Assembly (NCBI GenBank): GCA_026874595.1 | Contig: CM049306.1 | Coordinates: forward strand, 100,888,642-100,952,641 | Reading direction: 5' to 3' | Source: Sipunculus nudus | Lineage: Eukaryota > Annelida > Sipuncula > Golfingiida > Sipunculidae | DNA: 64,000 bases | In this document: piece by piece, positions 1 through 11,906 of the stretch | Position numbering within the stretch: position 1 is the first letter of the stretch | Layout of the letters: each line of letters opens with the position of its first letter | Position numbers and translations under genes: made by a program | Notes under the pieces: model-generated | Told to the model about the DNA's origin: nothing | Database searches by the model: none | What the model saw: the letters and a program-made list of their open reading frames with translations, nothing else

Positions 1-9
1 TGTCTGATG

Positions 10-61
10 CCCTTAAAGAAAGGTTGCTTCGGATGAAATCCGGACACCTGATCAGCTTCTG
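10..61 (+). repeat. fragment of hAT-like short element
   Basis: The stretch resembles the right part of the inverted-repeat element at 38037-38236: both carry AAGGTTGCTTCGG followed by a TCCGGAC block and end in GCTTCTG. Only the right end is present here, degraded. This is a similarity read by eye. Confidence 0.4.
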
Positions 62-478
62 TACCATATGCCACGTCTGACGCATCCATAATCTTTGAAC
101 AAGCCCAGAATCCCATGATTTCCAAAGGTTTCCGAAACTACGAATTACTACGATTTCTCACAACAGAACCCGGTCTACTGTTCCTTCGCACGCTAAACAT
201 TCCATCCTTTGAAGAAATAGCACCGCGTGAGGCTTACTTAAAGCTTCTGCAGCGAACCTAAAGAAAACAGGATTGAGCAAGGCCTCGTATAAAGTCACAC
301 AGGACAATAAGCACCAGGACTGCTGAACGGTGCATCTCTGTTGAATTTTTCATCATTTTGGCTCTATCGGCAAACATCCAAAACACGTTATTTAATGCCT
401 TTCTTTTGGTCAATATTATAATTATATTCCATGAATAAAGACGATTTTATTCAGATGTTTGTGGTTGTTACATTTCAG

Positions 479-3400
479 TGCTTTTGGTGGCTCAGTATCC
501 AGTCCAGGCCCAGTCAGACAGCTGCCCGAATGCAGACGAGCTGCTTCTAAACTTGGCAGAATGTTTGATCAAAATATTTCCAGACGCTAACCACCCTCTG
601 TACGCTCCAATCATAGGGGGCGCTGACATGAACTATGCAAGGGATATGTGCAGGTAATTTTACTTAGGCCTGAGTGTTTACAGACCTTGGTGCTGAAGTG
701 TAACAAAGCTGATCATGTACAAACGGGGAAATCTCGTGACCGAGAAATCCAGTGAAGTTTAATTTACTTTCACAGGAACCCGGGAAAGTTACTGAAGCTG
801 GACGATAATGGCGGAAAATGAGCTCTTTGAGTTCACTTCAGATTACTTGGGAGAGTACATTTTAGCCCAATAGTAGTTCCAATTAATATAATTGACATAC
901 AAGTATGATGGCTCTCTAGTTCATACAGTTTGATAACCACTTCCAGCTGAAGTCCACCATGAAAAAATCCAAGAAATAAAACATAAGTTTCCGTTGTGTA
1001 AAATTTGCAATGTCAACCAAAGCACCACCTGTTGTCGGTACCGAAATATATTAATTATATTAATATAATAATGTTATTCATTATATTGTTATTAATTATA
1101 TTATATATATATAAATTATATTAATTATAGTAATAATTTAATTTTATTTATCAAATCAATTATTTTATATGCAATATATTGGAAAAATGCAGATATTTTA
1201 TCACAAAAGAGAACACATTGTATGTTTCCTATGTCAGCTCCAACGACTGGCGAGACGGTGTGAACTGTGTGATAAAACTGCTTGAGGACTGTGTCGGTGA
1301 ACCGAAGATCTCTGACTTCATGAAGGCCGTGTTTCCGCCCCAGAGAATATCTAATGGGGTCACCAAGTTCTGTTCCAGACTTGACGGTACGTCAGGGGTA
1401 GTTTGATCACATACCGACAGGGCGTTGTTAAGCCGTCTATATTTGTGTGTGCGCGGTGGGGGGGGGGGGGGGGGGGGGGGGGTTCGTGGGTCTTTTTTAC
1501 TTTCGTACTTTACTTCATCTGCATGATCAGCAGTATCCGAAGTCAAGATTTAAATAATTCCTCAGTTCTTAGTAAAGACCTACATTAAGGCTATGGGATA
1601 TTTTTACCTTTTCCACAAAATCGTAATTGAAGAATAACTGTGACCACACTTGTTCAGTTCTTACTTCAGACCATAAGATCAAACTTGTAAGTTTTGTATT
1701 AACCAACCACGTTATAACACCCTTTTAAATAATCTATACATTACCATTATAAACACCTTTAATTCGCAGCGATCAAATTTAATCCAGAAGTATGTTTTTT
1801 TTAAATTAACCTGTACAGTTACCCATAGAACAAAGGACCACCACATTATAACTTACAATGGTATGGAATATTTAAAATAACCTTAATGAACTCAATTCCA
1901 GGAGGGAAAACATTTTTCTATTTATTTTTCCACAACAACAAAAAAAATGATGTTGTGTGATTTGTTCAAAACCAGTGACGTCACACACGGGGAAATCTCC
2001 TGTGACTAAAAATTCTAGATCTTATCAAAGGCTTGGTATTTCTGACTCTGACTGCTCCAAATTCTCAGGGAAGAATAAAAACATGTATTGCTAGATTAAA
2101 GCTATTCCAAATTTTGCCTGTTACGCCACACTTGCACCAGCTAATCACATCAGGGCCCAGTCTTTGTCATGCACATAACATTGCCACGTGCTATTACGAT
2201 TTGGCCGAAAAATAAAAGGTGTGGTTCTCAGGCACCGCCCGCGTCAATTTTAACCCCCCCCCCCCCCCCGAATAAAAAAACTTTGATTTTCATCTTTTTA
2301 GAAGATAGAAAAATACAATTTTGATAAGATTTCCTCTGTTATGTAGTGCTTTAACTTGTTTAGGAAAATATTCTGTTATTTTCATTCTTTTCCCTGATCA
2401 TATGACATTTTTATCGAAACATACAAAACAGGTGATAAAAAATATCGCCCGACCGCACTAATTAAAAAAGTGCCTGAGAACCATAACTTTTTTTGGCCTT
2501 ACCTAACCTGCATTGCAACCCTCAACATGATAATTGACCAAGTCACCGCCTCGTTTAAATGATCAGTAAATGTAAACAACATGTGACTCTCAATCCTTTG
2601 GGACTCATGTCTTATTTCAGCATGCAATTATGGTTAATCCCCCCCCCCTATGCAAGTAATCCTTTTGCATAATGTTGAAGCCACCACACAGGCGCGGATC
2701 GGGGGGGGGGGGGGGGTGTCCAGACCTTCCCCTGCTCTTAACCAACGACCTTTTTTTAAGACAGCTTTTATGCATGACACCCGTTGACCCCTCCCTGCAA
2801 AAAAAAAACTGGATCCGCGCCTGCCGCAACAAATGACCTTCACTATCACCGTGCATTTACATCTTCAGCAATTCTTGAAGCAGTTGTATCCAAGGAAGCA
2901 TAAGTTTCTGTTTATATTTACAATAGCGCGTCACAGATATTACACTTCAAAAAGATCCACAGGTGCATTAAATCTACCCTTGACCTTTCATTGTCAGATC
3001 TCATGTGTGGAGAATGCGCAAACCTAGGACAGGTACTGCCGGCAAATTATAGAACTAATTCAAGGTTTTTCTGACTGACGAGCTATGTCGTAATGTCACA
3101 CGGAGAAAAAACAAAAGGTCATGACATATATCAACATACGTTCCAGCCACGAAATTTTTGTCATATGTCAGGCATTTGAACCTCACTCGAGTTAAGTCGC
3201 TGACTATGTAAAGATATTAAAAACAATAGAAAGTACTCAAGGAGCACATGGCTCCGCCAACTTGTAGACCCGCTTCCAGATCCGGCCAAATGTATTCACT
3301 TTGTTTCTTGGCTCTTGACCATCCTTGCACATTTACGTCAAATGAATGATGACCTCTTAGATATATTGTGTAGACAGCTTTACAGGCAAAACGAGAGTAA

Positions 3401-4410
3401 CACATAATCATCCATTGCCAACTTCTTTTGCATCGGAAAAGAGACGATTAATAAATTGCAAAAATTCAGCAAACAATATGGTATTGGATTACAGGTCTCT
3501 TACTTCCGGCGCAGCAACATTATATATTGGCCTAACAATGTGACTGATGTGCTGACTTTCAGAGTACCAGAAGTACGTGGAATGTTACTTTGACAACCGG
3601 GAAGTCCTTAACGACTGTTTCAATGGTGCAGATCATGAATGGTCCGACTACATCCGTAACAACATGGATAAACCGACCAGCGTCTGGGCAGGAAATTTCT
3701 GCAGGTCAGCTACAAAATAGTATTTCTTTCCAGAATAATATAGTATAAGATAAATTGAATAAATATGTATGAAAATACTGATAATTGAACAAAGCGGACG
3801 GATTATATTAAAATGATGATGATGATGATAATAATAATAATAATAACTAACAAAAAATGACACATCTTCCTGGCTATTGAGAGAAAGACGGGATGGCGCA
3901 TGGGGTCACATGGTCAAATGATTCAACAAAGCTACACTTTTATTACTCTGTAAGGTACAAATCTATAATTGGATTAGTGTCTGGTTCTAAAAAACCAACA
4001 GTTTCAACTCCCGGGATGCCAGGCGTTATGCTGTTCAAGCCTCTTGTTATTCTTGAAGAGGAAAAACTTTATATTTTGGGGTTACTGTTTGCAATGTATA
4101 ACATCTGTTGTGGCACAGCCTAACTTCATCTGTTTTTATTAAATCTCCCGAATGACGACGGGTACTTGATAATTATGATTACCTTGATCTAATATACTGA
4201 TGCATTATTGATTATTTCAGAATATATGGCAGTGGTCTTGGCTGCCAGCATGACAGTATGAGGCAAATTTGTGGCAGAGATGCTGGTGATTTTCTGGAGT
4301 CAGCCGAGTCAGAATTTTCCCCGCAATCATGCAGCGCAGCTCCATCAATGCATGTATTCATGGCAACGGTAGCTGCACCTTACGCCGTGTTGAAACTGTT
4401 TGTATACTGA
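479..4410 (+). CDS. Copy A: secreted 12-Cys GPI-anchored protein, 5' exon missing
   Basis: Coding exons are 479-653, 1238-1386, 3563-3704 and 4221-4410 (stop TGA), all with AG acceptors and GT donors and intron phases 1, 2, 1, 2, as in copies B and C. The first exon (start codon and most of the signal peptide) is not seen in 1-478 and probably lies upstream of the window. The readable part begins with a hydrophobic LLVAQYPVQAQ stretch, the end of a signal peptide. Four modules follow, one per exon, each with three cysteines. The first module ends with [10 protein letters not shown] and a final DMC. The C-terminus is a short spacer then a hydrophobic tail ending VLKLFVY, which fits a GPI-anchor signal. 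The family is not recognised; an extracellular or cell-surface role is inferred from the architecture only. The same exon lengths as the paralogs argue for an intact gene. Confidence 0.85.
1029..1170. repeat. AT-rich ATTAATTA-type simple sequence
   Basis: Intron of copy A made almost only of ATTAAT and TATA runs, ending about 70 nt before the exon 3 acceptor at 1237. No coding content. Confidence 0.6.
1448..1482. repeat. poly-G tract
   Basis: An almost pure run of more than 25 G just downstream of exon 3 of copy A. Exact length is unreliable in such homopolymers. Confidence 0.7.
2216..2490. mobile_element. MITE with GGTTCTCAGGCAC terminal inverted repeats
   Basis: The 13-bp sequence GGTTCTCAGGCAC at 2223-2235 is found inverted at 2470-2482. 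The 235 bp between contains no ORF and includes a poly-C run. Most of the element matches 58650-58876 in reverse orientation, so it is a dispersed family. It lies in intron 3 of copy A. Confidence 0.7.
2689..2823. mobile_element. hAT-like MITE, 135 bp
   Basis: The ends are CAGGCGCGGATC at 2689 and its inverse, with one extra C, ending at 2823. Flanking 8-mers CCACCACA (2681-2688) and CCGCAACA (2824-2831) agree at 6 of 8 positions, fitting a decayed 8-bp target duplication as made by hAT transposases. The interior has poly-G and poly-A tracts and no ORF. Located in intron 3 of copy A. Confidence 0.6.
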
Positions 4411-4517
4411 GTGTCAGCAGACCTCTAATCACAGATACAATATGACATTATATGGTTAAGACAAAACAATAACTGTGATTGAGTTAACGAAGTGTTTATA
4501 ACATAGGCGTTCTTCGT

Positions 4518-4528
<11 letters not shown>

Positions 4529-4588
<60 letters not shown>
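4529..4588. repeat. (AT)n microsatellite
   Basis: A run of about 30 AT dinucleotides, preceded by three CATA units. Confidence 0.9.
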
Positions 4589-4590
<2 letters not shown>

Positions 4591-4744
4591 TGAAGGTGCA
4601 TACAAGTAGAAAGCTGATAGAGTATAACTTAATAATTATATATATATATATATGTATATAAACACACACACATACATATATATATCTGTTATATGGAATG
4701 AGAAAAGGAAGTTGTCTATGGGAGGCCTCTGATAAGGACTATTG

Positions 4745-4745
<1 letters not shown>

Positions 4746-4804
<59 letters not shown>
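4746..4804. repeat. (AT)n microsatellite
   Basis: A run of about 29 AT dinucleotides. ORFs reading Tyr-Ile repeats across it are artefacts. Confidence 0.9.
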
Positions 4805-4806
<2 letters not shown>

Positions 4807-6746
4807 ATGCACATGCTCCTTTTGTTTTTATTTTACACTGTATATTTCAATGCTTCTATTTAAGGTTGATCTTAACTTACAGTTTAATACGATTTTGAGG
4901 TCATTCGTCCAAAAATATCTCCACTGTCAGTCATGGAGGTTACAAAAAATTATTGCTGGGAGATAACAACCATTCTCGCTGAAAATTGTCTTCTAAATGA
5001 CGTAATCTCCAACCTGTGTTATTTTTTTCTCCATAGAACGCAGCAGTAGTTACGGCCTTAACGTTCTACTCTCCATCTGTCGTTGAGATTATTGATCACT
5101 TTGTCCCTTTTCCATGCGCATGAGCATTGCGCGTAATGATGGTTAATTTGCCATCGAGTCTTCGAGTCTGATGAGTCAGTGTGGCCGGTTTTGTTTAAAA
5201 TTAAAAGTAAATACAAACCACAAACTTCGACCGATCATTGCATTTAAAGATGATGTGTTTTACATATGCTTATCACTTTGATAGCGCAACTGAGGTGGGA
5301 CTTTCTATGGATGTGCTGTCTATTAATAAATGTAAGAAGTGAAAGTAATAAAAGTCATTGCAGATGCAGTTGTCTTGGATCTATTAGTGATTTTCACCAT
5401 CATTCAAATAAAGTCTTCTTAAAGGCAATTTTAAAATATGAATGTTTGCTTTTGTTGACTAAGGAATGGCGCCCCCGGTGCCCCCTTACGTAGGTAATTA
5501 GGACCAGGGACGCGGAACGAGCATTTTGCTCTGTAGTTATTTATATCACATAGTCATACCAGGGGGACACGATGCAAAATTAAATCTCTATATTTGTGGT
5601 CACCCTGTATAAAACTGTCTACTTTATAGAGTTAGACGCGGAACGGACATGAAGCCACATAAAGTGCTCCCCTCTTGACGAAAACATTTACACTTTTGTT
5701 CATATTTTCACTGTATCACTGTTTTCATAATTCATTATGTACGTACTGCATGAACCAAATGTCGGCCTTTTTTTAAACATGGAGGATCATTGATGGACAT
5801 CTCTGCTAAATACTCAATACTATTTCGTGTTTATAATTTACACTTATTTTTTTTATTAATCTATGGACAAATGAAGCTGCAAATAGGTGTCCTAAAATAT
5901 AAATACAGTTAATTAATAGGTACTAGTATTCCACTTTAAAGTTATTCCAAATCCATTTAAATCATATTTTTCATTTTACAAGTGATCATAATATGACAGA
6001 GCCTGGTGTGGTACTTAGTATATTTCTAGTAGTGTGTGGGTATTTTTTATATACCACAACACTATATAATCAGTTATATTTAAAGAAAAATAAAAACTAT
6101 AAAAAAGTAGGCCAGTGATGTGCCGGTTTACCACAAGATTTCCCGTGGCGGCCAAAAACAAATACCAATGTATAGCAAGTATAAAGTTTATGATTGTGGT
6201 CCCCCCTATGCAAACTTAATACCTATTAACTATCACTTAATAACATAATAATAATAGCTTAAAATCAAGATGATGTCATTAATCAGAACCTCAACTTAAA
6301 AAATATATAAAAAGTGCTAAGCAAATTTCAATAATAGAATGCTTCAACAGATTAGTAAAATACTGGCAGCTGGAGGAAAGTGCCCACTTCAAAGCAAAGT
6401 CTACATAATTTGCAATAATAATGAATAGAACAGGGAACCCAAACAGAGGTGTCCGCCTGATGGAGGTTCGACTGTATATGCGATCGCCATCAAATAAACT
6501 GAGTATTAGAAAGGACAGTGACTCAGCTGCAGATATGATGCTGACCTGCCGAGGATTGATTTTGACTTCACATATCGTAGATCTGGACATCTCAGGTAAG
6601 TCCATTAGATAGTGGACAGGTTGATCGAACCTTTGATGGAACCTTTGATCTCTTGTTAGATATAACGTCCAGTTGACCCTTGCTTCCCCCTGGTCAACAC
6701 ACACAGAGACTTATTTAATTATTCAGATCTTAACACGGACTGAAGG

Positions 6747-7715
6747 ATGCTCCGGCTCGCTTTACTTGCCCTCATTCTTGGAGGTTAGTTTCACATAAAA
6801 TCATCCTTTAAATTAATGAAAACTAAACTCAAGCTGAGGTTAATTAAAGACACAAATTACTTTACAGACTTTTTTTTATTGTCACAATTGAGTTTAACAG
6901 ATGTCAGTGTCAGACTTCAGTTTCGGCCTGATTATATACATGATGGTATATATGTGTGTACACCTGTTACAAAATGTCATTTGGGTATACATTCATTCTG
7001 AAAATACTTTGAAAACTAAATTTGATTTTGACCAGATTTGAGCACGATTTAAATTTTAGGCAATGAGTATATGTGCAATAATATAAAAAAATAAGTACTC
7101 GTCAATGCAATCCAATACGTAATAAGTATCTCTCAAACGGCAGCCTTGTTCGCCCTCTCGCGGGGACAGAATTCAAAATGTCCACCTCCACAGGAAGGGA
7201 TCCGTAAATACTTTCGTTGTATCAAGGACGTCCTCCCTGACTGGAATCATCCGATATACGCCCCGATCATCGGAGGAGCCGACATGGACTACGCTAAGGA
7301 TATGTGCGCGTAAGAAATGCTTTCTGTTCATTACCTGGTACCCTTCACTCCCTAACTCCTGTCTTGAAGTAAACATGTACTGCGGATCTGAGAAAGGGAA
7401 TTATCCGGTTTTTTTTTATGAGGAGGATGAAGCTCCTTGGACTCCTACCTATATATGTTGGTTTCATATGAAAACTTTATCCATGTTACTATATTCCTCC
7501 TTTTGTACCATTTCTATGTGAACAAAATGGGATTCTTTTCTGTAACGAATAATGAATTTTGTTTTCTTTTAATATTCAGCTTGGGGAAAAGGTGCATGGC
7601 AAATCAAATAATTTAGGACCTTTTTCCTCGATAAAATGATAAAATGAACATTATAGATATAAAGCAAAAAGGTACCCTATTTCATGTTGCCTTTATGTTC
7701 AAGAATATGTTATCG

Positions 7716-7771
<56 letters not shown>

Positions 7772-9570
7772 TGCATCATATGGAGATATTGAATATTCAA
7801 CGGTCCTCTACCTTGTTCAATTAAGCCTGTATCTCACTGGGCTGCGACAGCTTTGCGACAAATTGCGAATTCATTCGCGAGAGACTCTCAAAAGAGTCGT
7901 AAAACATTCGCGGCGGTTCTCATTTTCCTCGCGTGATTCGCAAAGTGTCGCTAACATGTCGCACAAACTTTGAACATGTTCAAAAAGTTCTCAAAACAAA
8001 ATTTCTCGCAAAATAGTCGCAGAGGCGTCGCTTGTGTCTCAAACCCGTCTCAAACATGTCTCGAACTATTCTCAAGTCAGTTTCTGCGAGTCAGGAATTG
8101 CGAGAACTGCGAGACAACTTTGAGAGGGATTTGCGACCTATGGAACTACATTGCGAATATTTGGAGATAAAAATGAGAATCTGACATTCTGGTCGCGAAT
8201 GGTCGTGCGAATATTTCACAAATGTCGTACAAATGTCTTGTGAACATCGCACGACATTCGCACGACGGGTATACGAGCTCCAGCCGAATTTTGGGCCAAA
8301 CACTTGTACGAGGTTCGCAAACATGTCGAAAATACGATTCAGTGTGATTGCAAGTGAAAAGTTTCGCTAATTCGCTTATTTTCTCGCAATTGTCGTGTCT
8401 TCAACCAGTCGCAAGCTGTCGCAGTCCAGTGAAATACTACCTTTACACGGTGTTTATACATGTTTTCTGTAGGTCTGAAGCATGGACAAAGGGAATCGAA
8501 TGTCTGGTTCAGTTGTCCAGGGACTGCGTACGTGATCCCAAGCGTTCAACGTACATCAATTCATTGTTCAATAAAGAACAATTTGAGAACAACATGCGAA
8601 AATTCTGTGGTCGACTTGATGGTAAGATTAAGTACATATTTTTCATATATGTCTTTCCGAAACTTAGCAGCAAACCCTACTATACTAAAAGAGGTGAAAA
8701 AAATCTTCTGTTATGCATTTTGATATCCCTTTGCCGTGTAACGTTCTCGTCGATATCTCACCGTAGGCCTATACTGCGCATCCCAACAACCGTTGCCAGT
8801 ACAGTTAAAAAACTGTAAAATCCCAGTCTGGATATTATGGCAAGAAGATGATCAAATAATAGAAGTATAACGTGTAGTGTATGACTGTAGGAGTTTATGT
8901 GCAGCCTTTCAAAAAACATACCTTACAAACCCCCTTTCATTAAAATCCTGCAAATATTTCATTTAGAATTGATAGTAGGCCCCTGAAATATGCATGAATG
9001 AAACACGTTTAGTGTTCCTGCTGATTGTATATGTATTGATGAAAGTCTCTTTCATTTTTATATGATATGTATTTTAAATCTTTAACTAATTTCTTTTTTT
9101 TTATATATAAAAGTGCGTTATTTTAAGAACCAAGTAAGAGCTAGTTATTTTTTTGTGCATTGATAATTTTTTAACTATACAGGTCAATAAAAATAAAACT
9201 TTTTTGTTGTTTTTACCCCATTCTATTTCTTTCTTGATTGAGATATAACAAAATTTAATACTTCAGTTAAACTTAACAGAGATTTGATCGATGATTCGAT
9301 ATTTTTGTTGCCACAAAGTGTCTCTAATGGAAAATAGGCAGAGGATGATACAAGTCATATATCTATACACAACAGTAAGAAAACATATAGTCTGTTATCA
9401 TTCTCCAGTAGACAGTTAACATCCCATATTGTATTTACTTCGGTCTGTATGGCTGCATGGCTGTAACCTTTATAGGGGCACTTCACTTATGTTTCATTCG
9501 AACAGGCAGTTTGGGTAGTTGTGTAAGTAACGCGAGATCAAAAGTGTAATTTTGTCACAAATGCATTGGA

Positions 9571-9625
<55 letters not shown>

Positions 9626-10440
9626 TAATCTGACTTGTTGTTCATATCTTTAACAGAGTACGCCCGTCATGCCGAGTGTTACTTCAATAACCGGGAGATG
9701 CTGTCTGACTGTGCACTCAAGGATGCATATAAAACATGGCGGTACTTCTATTACAACGTCAACGCCTCGATCAGCGAGTGGACGTCTGTCACCTGCAGGT
9801 ACATGTCTTCTTAGTACAGTAACCTGCCCTTGTTTTCATAGCCTGCGGCTCACGTACACACACACACACACACACACATTTATATATCAAATCGCGATGT
9901 TATCCCAACTATTAGTGAGGTTGTTTAATATACGGGGAGAGTCATACTGTTTAACGAAAATTTCATCTCGATAATATGAATATCTAAACAATTAGTATTT
10001 GATGTTGCATAATTATTTAAGAGTTATTTTAAACACGTGCACATTACTATGTATTTCCTACGTTTTATTTAATGTATGACATGACTATGTTGAGTGTTCA
10101 GAATTTGACGGTGACAAAGATATTTCAAATGTGTCCCACATTAAGGAGATCTCAGGTAGCAATATTAATATATGGTAGACATATATATACATACACACAC
10201 ACACACATATATATATATACACATTTATATATTATATATTCTAGCTACATAATCGGCCGCCATGAGTGCCAGGAGCAGGCGATGCGAACACAATGTGGTG
10301 AGGCCGCCGGTCGTTTCCTTGCCGACACCAACAGGGGCTTCCTTTCCCCGGCATGTAGCGGAGCAGCAAGGCATGCTGGTCTGTCAGTCATCGTCATTGC
10401 CGCTGTGACATTCATTAAAATGCTCTTCAACCTCAATTGA
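6747..10440 (+). CDS. Copy B: secreted 12-Cys GPI-anchored protein (complete)
   Basis: Five exons: 6747-6783, 7144-7309, 8473-8621, 9657-9798 and 10245-10440, spliced to 690 nt encoding 229 residues. The start is chosen because MLRLALLALILG followed by ALFALSRG gives a good signal peptide with likely cleavage before QNSKC. Exons 2-5 each encode a module with three cysteines, spaced roughly C-(7 to 12)-C-(19 to 28)-C, probably helical hairpins joined by disulfides. Module 1 contains [17 protein letters not shown]. One N-glycosylation sequon (NAS) lies in exon 4. After the last cysteine come small residues (SGAA) and a hydrophobic tail ending in stop, which fits a GPI-anchor signal. The family is not recognised; a surface or secreted role is inferred. 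Paralogs lie on both sides in the same orientation, so the locus grew by tandem duplication. Confidence 0.9.
7716..7769. repeat. (AT)n microsatellite, interrupted
   Basis: AT repeats with one TTTA interruption in intron 2 of copy B. Confidence 0.85.
7829..8436. mobile_element. ~608-bp foldback/MITE rich in TCGCGA-type motifs
   Basis: The left end reads GTATCTCACTGGGCTGCGAC and the right end is its inverse with few changes (GTATTTCACTGGACTGCGAC on the minus strand); the similarity continues through ACAGCTT and GCGAC. The interior is packed with TTCGC, GCGAA and TCGCA words on both strands and lacks a convincing ORF. No target duplication could be assigned. It lies in intron 2 of copy B and ends only about 36 nt before exon 3. 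Confidence 0.65.
9574..9623. repeat. (AG)25 microsatellite
   Basis: A pure polypurine AG run in intron 3 of copy B, ending 33 nt before exon 4. Confidence 0.95.
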
Positions 10441-10728
10441 ACAACTTCCATTATCTCATTATATAATGTGTGATTGGGAGAACCGGTAATTGTCGTGCGA
10501 TACGGTGGACAATTAATGGTTATTATACTATCAAATACGGCATATGTATTCAATTTTAAAATTTAAAATGTTACTATGACATCATTGCTGTAATTTGTTA
10601 TGATTTATTTTAAGTCTGTATAAGCCGAAAAAAAGGTTTAAACAATTATGTATGACACACTGTATGATTTGTGTTATTCCCTCAACCTTATTTTTGGTCT
10701 TCTTTCCATTTACATTTAACTGGACATG

Positions 10729-10734
10729 AATAAA
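10729..10734 (+). promoter_or_regulatory. poly(A) signal AATAAA of copy B
   Basis: First canonical AATAAA downstream of the copy B stop codon, implying a 3' UTR of about 300 nt. Inferred by position only. Confidence 0.5.
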
Positions 10735-11890
10735 GAAAGATTAACAAGGAGTGTACAGTTATACTTATTATACAATAGATTAAATACGCCTCCGACGCTT
10801 ACTAGCAAAACATCACAGATACTGTGGTCGTGTTCGTCTTAAAATCTTCTGCATTTTAGCCGTACTCCCGTCTAGAGATTTAGCATTTAGGTTGGGAAAA
10901 ATAAAGTTGAAAGTTAAGAGCCGTTTCGAGAGAATTTTACGGCGAGAGGCAAGTGTGAAAAAAAACCGTTTATGAAGCGAACTATTCAAGCCCACAGAGA
11001 AAATGCTTCCAAGTTCATATTGTGAACGACTATGATAAGCCATTTAGAAAAAGAAAATAGTTTACATTTAAAAACACAGTATATAACATATCACCCGTAA
11101 TATGTTGAGAAGAAACATAAGCTCTTGAGATGTACGGGATTGGATTTCATTGACAACTAGAAAGTTGATCTGTGGAACACAACTGGTTTGTACCCCGCTT
11201 CCCTTTGATGTATGTGCAGGCTAGGTTTGAATAACAATCTTCAATTCTCGAGTGACTTTTTGAGAGGAATGATGAGTTTAATATAAGTAAAAAACAGGAA
11301 TGATGCGTGAACTTGCAAACTGCGGCGGGTCATCCATGTTTGAACTTGATCTAGCCCTTCATCAGATGCATCAATGATTTGAGCATGCATGGGCACTGTG
11401 CCTCGCATTCTGTGTTTTACGTTATTTTTCTATTGTCACTTTAGCAAAATTGCCCGTGTGACATTGAAAATGAGCAAAGGTCACCAATATCCAAACCTAA
11501 ACTACATCTCCATGTTGTGCATCAATGACGTGAGTTTTATGACCGCATGTCAATCGGTTTATATGTTATTGTGCTGACATCATATTACGGACGGACTGAC
11601 GCTCACCGTTTTTATGTACCCGCCGAAGGCACCTTCGCCAAAAGCGGTGAATAATAAGAAGTCCTGAAGTGTGGCAAATCTAGCCCTGCACAAGGATAAG
11701 ATTAGGTAGAAAATACTTCAATCGTAAACCAGTGCGTATTGTAAGAATTACTTATCGTGGTCAAAGATCCATCCATATGTGTTTTTTTTGGGTGTCTAGA
11801 GGACGGCTTATTTACACAAGCTAGTAAAGTACACTGATTGACATGATGTGCAAAGTGAATAAATATGTCCGGTTTCAAACCGGCCCTGTA
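10735..11890. other. intergenic, no gene seen
   Basis: Only short, unconvincing ORFs on both strands and no recognisable domain or repeat. Confidence 0.4.
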
Positions 11891-11906
11891 TGTTTAAAAA
11901 CTGTCA

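Larger units (their letters stand above)
4411..6746. other. spacer between copies A and B
   Basis: About 2.3 kb without a supportable gene. It holds two AT microsatellites (4529-4588, 4746-4804) and an isolated acceptor-like site followed by a short open frame at 5038-5123 (see findings). Part of 6420-6480 looks like decayed dispersed repeat. The 3' UTR of copy A must start here; AATAAA occurs near 5324, but no clear poly(A) site can be assigned. Confidence 0.5.

Noticed and set aside
4746-4804. Tyr-Ile repeat ORFs here and at the other AT runs
   Set aside because: Trivial translation of AT microsatellites.
6291-6704. 137-codon minus-strand ORF
   Set aside because: Low-complexity, no domain, partly overlaps what looks like a dispersed repeat, no splice or start context.
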